This document shows positions 25,786-29,775 of a stretch of 29,775 bases of DNA, piece after piece. The stretch spans positions 1 through 29,775 of the forward strand of contig CAYQMF010000084.1 of assembly GCA_964418595.1 (NCBI GenBank), written 5' to 3'. The stretch is from CAYQMF01 sp964418595 (GTDB lineage: Bacteria > Planctomycetota > UBA1135 > UBA2386). The first letter of the stretch is position 1. Each line of letters starts with the position of its first letter. The position numbers and the translations under genes were made by a program. Under the pieces are notes generated by a model. The model ran no database searches. It saw only the letters and a list, made by a program, of their open reading frames with translations, and was not told where the DNA came from.

Positions 25786-27774
25786 ATGCGGATCCTCCTG
25801 TCGCTCTCGTGCCTGTGCTCGCTGGTCGTCGCCCAGCGCGCGGGCCTCACTCCGATGCAAGTGGCCGAGCTGCACGCGGTGACCGGCGTGTTCCCCTCGC
25901 CCGACGGGAGCCAGGTCGCCTTCACGCGCGCCGCGCCGCGGCTGGCATCGGCGGGACCGGGGGCGAGCAGCGACAACGGGCTCTGGGTGATGGATGGCGA
26001 CGGCGGCGGACAGCGTCTCCTCGTCGCACGCGTGGGTGGCAGCGTCGCGTGGCAGCCGGACGGGAGTGCCATCACGTTCGCGGCCGACGGCAAGGTGATG
26101 GCGCTGCCGATGCGCGGCGGCGAGGCGCGCGCGTTGTTCGCGGCCAGCCAGCGCGTGATGTCGTACCGCTGGCGCCCCGACGGCAGCGCGATCGCGTTCA
26201 CGGCGCTCGACCCGCTCCCCCCCGCGCGGGCGAAGGCCCAGGAGATGGGGTTCAAGCAGATCGTGGTCGACGAGGACTACCGGCACGTGGGCCTCTGGCT
26301 TTGGGAGAAAGAGAGCGGCGCCGTGCGCCGGCTGGTGACGGACGGCACCGTGTTCGCGTTCCAGTGGGCGCCGACCGGCACGCACCTCGCCGCCGCGATC
26401 GCACCGCGCAACCTCGTCGACGACAGCTACATGTTCGCGCGCCTGTGCCACGTCGAGCTCAACGGCCACTTCACGCTCCTGAACGAAGGTCCCGGCAAGC
26501 TCGGTGACTTCGCGTGGTCGCCCGACGGCACGAAGATCGCCTACATCGGCGCGGAGGATCAGCGCGACCCGCACGCCGGCATGCTCTTCGTGGTCGAGAA
26601 CGGCAAGCGCCGGGCGTTGACCCAGGGGTTCCGCGGCATGGTGCATCACCTCGACTGGGTCGACGACGGCGAGCTCATGCTGGCCGTGAGCGAGGGGGTC
26701 TACACGCGGCTGGCGCGGCGCTCGCTGAGCAAGGACGGACTCGAAGTCGTCTACGGCGGTCCGGTGTCGACGCGCGCGTTCGCGCGGACCGCCGACGGTC
26801 TCGTGTACTTCGCGGGCTCCACCGCCGACCATCCCGACGAGGTGTTCCGGCTGCGCGGCCTGCAGGCGACGCGGCTCACCAACTCGAACCCGTGGCTCGC
26901 CGACGTGGCGCTCGGTCGCAACGAGGTCGTGCGGTTCAAAGCGCGCGACGGGCTCGAGATCGAGGGCATCCTCATGCATCCCGTCGATCACCGCGCCGAC
27001 CAGCGCCAGCCGCTGGTGATCGTCGCGCACGGTGGCCCGGAGTCGCACTTCTCGCTGGCGTGGAACACGAGCTACGGCAACTGGGGCCAGATGCTGTCCG
27101 CCCGGGGCTACTTCTCCTGGTACCCGAACTACCGGGCGAGCACCGGCTACGGCGTGGCGTTCGCGAAGGCCGACCACGGCGATCCGATGGGGCGCGAGTT
27201 CGAGGACCATCTCGACGCGATCGCGCACTTCGACGCGCAGGGCCTCATCGACAGGGCGCGCGTCGGCATCGGCGGCGGCAGCTACGGCGGCTACACGGCC
27301 GCGTGGGCGGCAACGAGGCACAGCGCCCACTTCGCGGCGGCGGTGAGCTTCGTGCCGTTCGTCGACATCCGCACCAAGTGGTACACGAGCGACATCCCCT
27401 ACGAGTTCTTCCACGTGCACTACGAGCAGAAGTGGCCGCACGAGCAGACCGCGTTCCTCGCCGAGCGCAGCCCGCTGAGCTTCGCCTCTCAGTGCAAGAC
27501 TCCGCTCCTGCTGCTCGGCGGCACGGCCGACCCGCGCGTGCACCCGAGCCAACCGTTCATGCTGTACCGCGCGGTGAAGTTCGCGACGAAGACCCCCTGC
27601 CGCTACGTGCAGTATCCCGACGAGGGCCACGGCAACCGGACCAACGTCTATCGCTACGACTACGCGATCCGCACGCTGCAGTGGTTCGACCACTACCTGG
27701 CCCCGGGCGATCGACGCACCGCCGATCTGCCGCCGCTCGACCTCGACTACGCGGCGTGGGCCGCAGGCAAGTAG
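25786..27774 (+). CDS. Secreted S9 prolyl oligopeptidase family serine peptidase
   Basis: A 662-residue exported peptidase. The leader MRILLSLSCLCSLVVA is followed by QRAG. The N-terminal half is a beta propeller of PD40/WD40-like blades (VFPSPDGSQVAFTRA; FAWSPDGTKIAYIG). The C-terminal alpha/beta hydrolase domain has S499 in GGGSYGGYTAAWAA, D582 in GGTADPRVHPSQP and H615 in YPDEGHGN, a complete triad. The block VIVAHGGPESHFSLAW is typical of acylaminoacyl-peptidase/DPP-type S9C enzymes. It should hydrolyse short peptides in the periplasm. It is 53 nt after the MFS gene and 1 nt before the FHA-protease gene. Exact specificity is not determinable. Confidence 0.94.
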   Translation: MRILLSLSCLCSLVVAQRAGLTPMQVAELHAVTGVFPSPDGSQVAFTRAAPRLASAGPGASSDNGLWVMDGDGGGQRLLVARVGGSVAWQPDGSAITFAADGKVMALPMRGGEARALFAASQRVMSYRWRPDGSAIAFTALDPLPPARAKAQEMGFKQIVVDEDYRHVGLWLWEKESGAVRRLVTDGTVFAFQWAPTGTHLAAAIAPRNLVDDSYMFARLCHVELNGHFTLLNEGPGKLGDFAWSPDGTKIAYIGAEDQRDPHAGMLFVVENGKRRALTQGFRGMVHHLDWVDDGELMLAVSEGVYTRLARRSLSKDGLEVVYGGPVSTRAFARTADGLVYFAGSTADHPDEVFRLRGLQATRLTNSNPWLADVALGRNEVVRFKARDGLEIEGILMHPVDHRADQRQPLVIVAHGGPESHFSLAWNTSYGNWGQMLSARGYFSWYPNYRASTGYGVAFAKADHGDPMGREFEDHLDAIAHFDAQGLIDRARVGIGGGSYGGYTAAWAATRHSAHFAAAVSFVPFVDIRTKWYTSDIPYEFFHVHYEQKWPHEQTAFLAERSPLSFASQCKTPLLLLGGTADPRVHPSQPFMLYRAVKFATKTPCRYVQYPDEGHGNRTNVYRYDYAIRTLQWFDHYLAPGDRRTADLPPLDLDYAAWAAGK

Positions 27775-27775
27775 C

Positions 27776-29107
27776 GTGCGCGCGCAGCTCCTCCATCTCT
27801 CCGGGCCGCGGCGCGGTCAGACCAAGACCTACCCGGAACAGAACCTCCTGCTCGGCACCGACCCCGACGCGCACGTCGGGTTCGGCTCCGACACGCCGGT
27901 GGCGCCCCGCCACGCCGAGATCGCGTACTCGCCCGACGACTGCACGTTCGTGCTCCGCGCCATGGGTGCACCCGTGTTCGTGAACCGGCGCCAGGTGAAA
28001 GAGGTCCACCTCGAGGAGGGCGACATGATCGAGCTGGGCATGGGCGGCCCGCGCCTGCGCTTCCACGTCTACTCGCCGCCGGGCTCGGTGTGCAAGCCGG
28101 TGCGGCGCATGCTCTCCGACGCCGGCGACGTCGGCCGTGAGGCCGGCGTGTTCGCGTTCACGCAGTCGTTCATCCGCGACCTCCTCACGCACGCGACCTG
28201 GCAGCTCAAGGTCTTCTTCCCCATCGTCGTGCTCGCGATCACCGGCGCGATCGCCTACCTCGGCGGCTGGCTCGGCGCGCAGAGTCCCGTGCGGCGCATG
28301 GAGGCGCGCGAGCGCGAGCAGGGTGCGGTGCTCCAGCGCGTGCACGACGAACTCGCGCGCGGCGTGTGCCTCGTGCACGGCATCTACGGCTTCAAGATGC
28401 GCGCCAGCGAGCCCCCGCGCTGGGCGCAGACGGAGGACGGCCAGCGGCTCGAGGTCGAGTACACCGGCTCCGGCTTCCTGGTCGAGCGGAGCGGCACCAT
28501 CCTCACCAACCGCCACGTGGTGAAGCCGTGGACCGTCGACGAGCGCGTGCAACCCCTGTTGCGCGTCGGCTTCGAGCCTGTGTTCTTCCGGCTGGCGGTG
28601 ACCTTCCCCGGCCACGACCCGATCCTCGTCGACGCCGCGCGCACGGAGGTCCGGCAGGACGACATCGACGTCGCGGTGCTGCGCGCGGATGCGATCCTCG
28701 TCGCCGACGTGCCGGTGCTGCACCTGTCCAGCACCGAGCCCCGCCGCGCCCTCGGCCACCGCGTGTTCGTGCTCGGCTATCCCACGGGCTTGCGCGCGCT
28801 CCTCGGCAAGGCCGACCCCGCCCTCGCCCGTCGCCTCACCACCGCGCCCGACGCCGATCAGACTTCGATCATCGCCGGCCTCGCCGCGGCCGACGCGATC
28901 CGGCCGCTGGTGACACAGGGCGTGCTCGCCGACGTCACCGACAACAACCTCGTGTACGACGCCGACACCACGAGCGGCGGCTCCGGTGGTCCGGTGCTCG
29001 GCGACGACGGCACCGTCATCGGCGTGAACTACGCGATCCTGCGCGAGTTCGGCGGCTCGAACTTCGGCGTGCCGGTGCGCTTCGCGCGCGAGCTGCTCGG
29101 GCGGTAG
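27776..29107 (+). CDS. Degenerate-FHA / TM / trypsin-like serine protease
   Basis: A 443-residue membrane protein. Residues about 1-103 resemble an FHA domain (LLLGTDPDAHVGF; VAPRHAEI; VFVNRRQV), but the conserved Arg of the GR motif is Thr28 and the Ser of SxxH is Ala43, so phosphothreonine binding is doubtful. One TM helix is at about 143-165 (LKVFFPIVVLAITGAIAYLG). The C-terminal S1/DegP-like protease domain has H247 in ILTNRHVV, D298 in DDIDVAVL and S403 in TTSGGSGGPVL: a complete triad. No PDZ domain follows. Topology predicts FHA inside and protease outside. The GTG start at 27776 is 1 nt after the S9 stop, so translational coupling is likely. Confidence 0.9.
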   Translation: MRAQLLHLSGPRRGQTKTYPEQNLLLGTDPDAHVGFGSDTPVAPRHAEIAYSPDDCTFVLRAMGAPVFVNRRQVKEVHLEEGDMIELGMGGPRLRFHVYSPPGSVCKPVRRMLSDAGDVGREAGVFAFTQSFIRDLLTHATWQLKVFFPIVVLAITGAIAYLGGWLGAQSPVRRMEAREREQGAVLQRVHDELARGVCLVHGIYGFKMRASEPPRWAQTEDGQRLEVEYTGSGFLVERSGTILTNRHVVKPWTVDERVQPLLRVGFEPVFFRLAVTFPGHDPILVDAARTEVRQDDIDVAVLRADAILVADVPVLHLSSTEPRRALGHRVFVLGYPTGLRALLGKADPALARRLTTAPDADQTSIIAGLAAADAIRPLVTQGVLADVTDNNLVYDADTTSGGSGGPVLGDDGTVIGVNYAILREFGGSNFGVPVRFARELLGR

Positions 29108-29121
29108 GTCTTCTCTCTAGT

Positions 29122-29292
29122 CTAGAAGAACTTCACCGCGTAGCCGTTGGTGAACGCCAGCACGACGTTGCTGTCGACACCGACCGTCTGGTGGAAGAGC
29201 TTCTTGCCGCGCAGGAAGTTGACGGCCGGGACCGGGAACTGGAGCTCCGCGCGGCCGCGGTTGTTGGCGACGCCGGCGATCGTGACCTCGAC
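29122..29292 (-). pseudogene. C-terminal remnant of a planctomycete-type surface protein
   Basis: About 56 codons ending at the TAG at 29124-29122 read VEVTIAGVANNRGRAELQFP, then LFHQTVGVDSNVVLAFTNGY. This resembles the C-terminal beta segment that closes many secreted planctomycete proteins (pattern: ...fxQ...vD...N.....SNg...). The frame is lost upstream, where unrelated sequence begins, so only the tail of a gene survives. The family similarity is from memory. It converges on the protease gene with 14 nt between stops. Confidence 0.55.
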
Positions 29293-29344
29293 CGACGCGC
29301 ACAAGGTACAGGTTGCAGGCCGGACACGTGCATCCAGCCGAACG

Positions 29345-29461
29345 GCCGGCGACGCCCTCGGCGAAGTTGAGCCGGGACAGGTAGCCACGGAACAGGACGC
29401 GGTCAAGTCCCTCGAGGACCACGGTGGTCTTGGCGGCGTGGCGCGTTATGAAGTCATGAAC
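29345..29461 (-). pseudogene. N-terminal fragment of an uncharacterised, possibly mobile gene family
   Basis: About 39 codons read VHDFITRHAAKTTVVLEGLD, then RVLFRGYLSRLNFAEGVAG. This resembles the start of a family of long uncharacterised bacterial proteins beginning with '-FI.+H..K....L.GfDR..frG.L' that I recall as often multicopy; a mobile origin is suspected, not shown. After about 29345 the similarity stops and the downstream sequence belongs to the surface-protein tail in a different frame. No intact start codon fits this frame close by. Confidence 0.45.
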
Positions 29462-29482
29462 GTGTGCACCGCGTGGCTCCCT

Positions 29483-29527
29483 TGGGCTGCAAGGGCCGCG
29501 AATGCTCGCCCGGCGCGCAAGATTCAC
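29483..29527. repeat. 45-nt direct repeat, copy A
   Basis: Starts TGGGCTGCAAGGGCCGCGAA and ends GCGCGCAAGATTCAC. It matches copy B (29671-29721) at all but one aligned base, plus one 6-nt indel. It lies directly upstream (minus-strand sense) of the gene fragment at 29345-29461. Confidence 0.85.
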
Positions 29528-29600
29528 TACGAAGCTCCCTTGCCGTGGGCTCTTCCACAGCAAGGTCCGAGCGGCCCTGGAAGCCCCAGACGATGCCATC

Positions 29601-29665
29601 GCCGGCGGCCCCATCTGGTCGTCGCGCCAGCGAGGACATCAACCCTTTGGGTTGCGGCCGCCGGC
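29601..29665. repeat. Nested inverted repeats between the two direct repeats
   Basis: An outer 10-bp pair, GCCGGCGGCC (29601-29610) and GGCCGCCGGC (29656-29665), encloses an inner hairpin CAACCC-TTT-GGGTTG (29640-29654). Both stems are perfect. Together they could fold into a small structured RNA or mark the end of a mobile element. Confidence 0.6.
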
Positions 29666-29670
29666 TGCCA

Positions 29671-29721
29671 TGGGCTGCAACAGCAAGGGCCGCGAATGCT
29701 CGCGCGGCGCGCAAGATTCAC
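29671..29721. repeat. 45-nt direct repeat, copy B (with 6-nt insertion)
   Basis: Same orientation as copy A, 188 nt centre to centre. It carries an extra CAGCAA-type hexamer after TGGGCTGCAA and one C-to-G change near its middle. It ends with the same GCGCGCAAGATTCAC. Confidence 0.85.
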
Positions 29722-29755
29722 GTATCCGTTCTGTGCTCCCCATCCGGAGGAACGA

Positions 29756-29775
29756 GTGGCCGAGAAGGATCCGGC
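29756..29775 (+). CDS. Possible start of a gene truncated by the window edge
   Basis: GTG at 29756 is preceded by GGAGGA (29746-29751), the strongest Shine-Dalgarno in the window, at ideal spacing. Only six full codons are visible (VAEKDP), so no family can be named. The contrast with the SD-less genes to the left suggests a different transcription unit with a proper leader. Confidence 0.45.

Noticed and set aside
29107..29132. Short AT-richer inverted motif (TTCT...AGAA) between converging stops
   Set aside because: A 4-bp stem is too weak to call a bidirectional terminator.
1..29775. CRISPR array, tRNA or rRNA genes, or an intact insertion sequence
   Set aside because: No regularly spaced repeats, no cloverleaf or rRNA-like stretches and no complete transposase with terminal inverted repeats were seen by eye.

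Overview
The window is a very GC-rich, gene-dense stretch of bacterial chromosome. The best guess is a deep-branching member of the Planctomycetota. Supporting points are a secreted HEAT-repeat/VWA protein, a second secreted HEAT protein sharing a C-terminal module with it, many secreted proteins with short leaders, and a remnant near 29.2 kb that resembles the C-terminus of abundant planctomycete surface proteins. Myxococcota cannot be excluded from sequence alone. No rRNA, tRNA or CRISPR array was seen.

Left part (1-5469, minus strand): a Fis-type regulator with a degenerate half receiver domain, then a tightly packed unit prfB-purH-small unknown-yggS. prfB has the in-frame TGA and +1 slippery site of an autoregulated RF2 gene. 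The prfB/purH and unknown/yggS pairs overlap as GTGA. A putative DUF4097-like lipoprotein lies further upstream on the same strand and diverges from the next block.

Middle (5513-14785): a zinc-ribbon/TM/TPR/retropepsin protein, an ECF sigma factor and its zinc-binding membrane anti-sigma factor, a HEAT-VWA protein, a convergent two-TM small protein, a HEAT protein, and a 973-residue membrane-anchored protein built from about nine carboxypeptidase-regulatory-like beta modules.

Right part (14922-29107, all plus strand): a di-haem lipoprotein with a YVTN propeller and a kelch region, then pepP, a 1574-residue polytopic membrane protein, an AmpG-like MFS permease, an S9 prolyl oligopeptidase and a degenerate-FHA/TM/trypsin-like protease. 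The last five are closely spaced (gaps 7, -4, 53 and 1 nt) and look like one peptide-handling unit.

Far right (29122-29775): a decayed patch with two unrelated gene fragments joined out of frame, a 45-nt imperfect direct repeat, nested inverted repeats, and the first codons of a new gene behind a strong Shine-Dalgarno sequence.

Several first-in-unit genes have no visible Shine-Dalgarno but carry a TANNNT-like hexamer 6-10 nt before the start codon. This suggests leaderless or nearly leaderless transcription.
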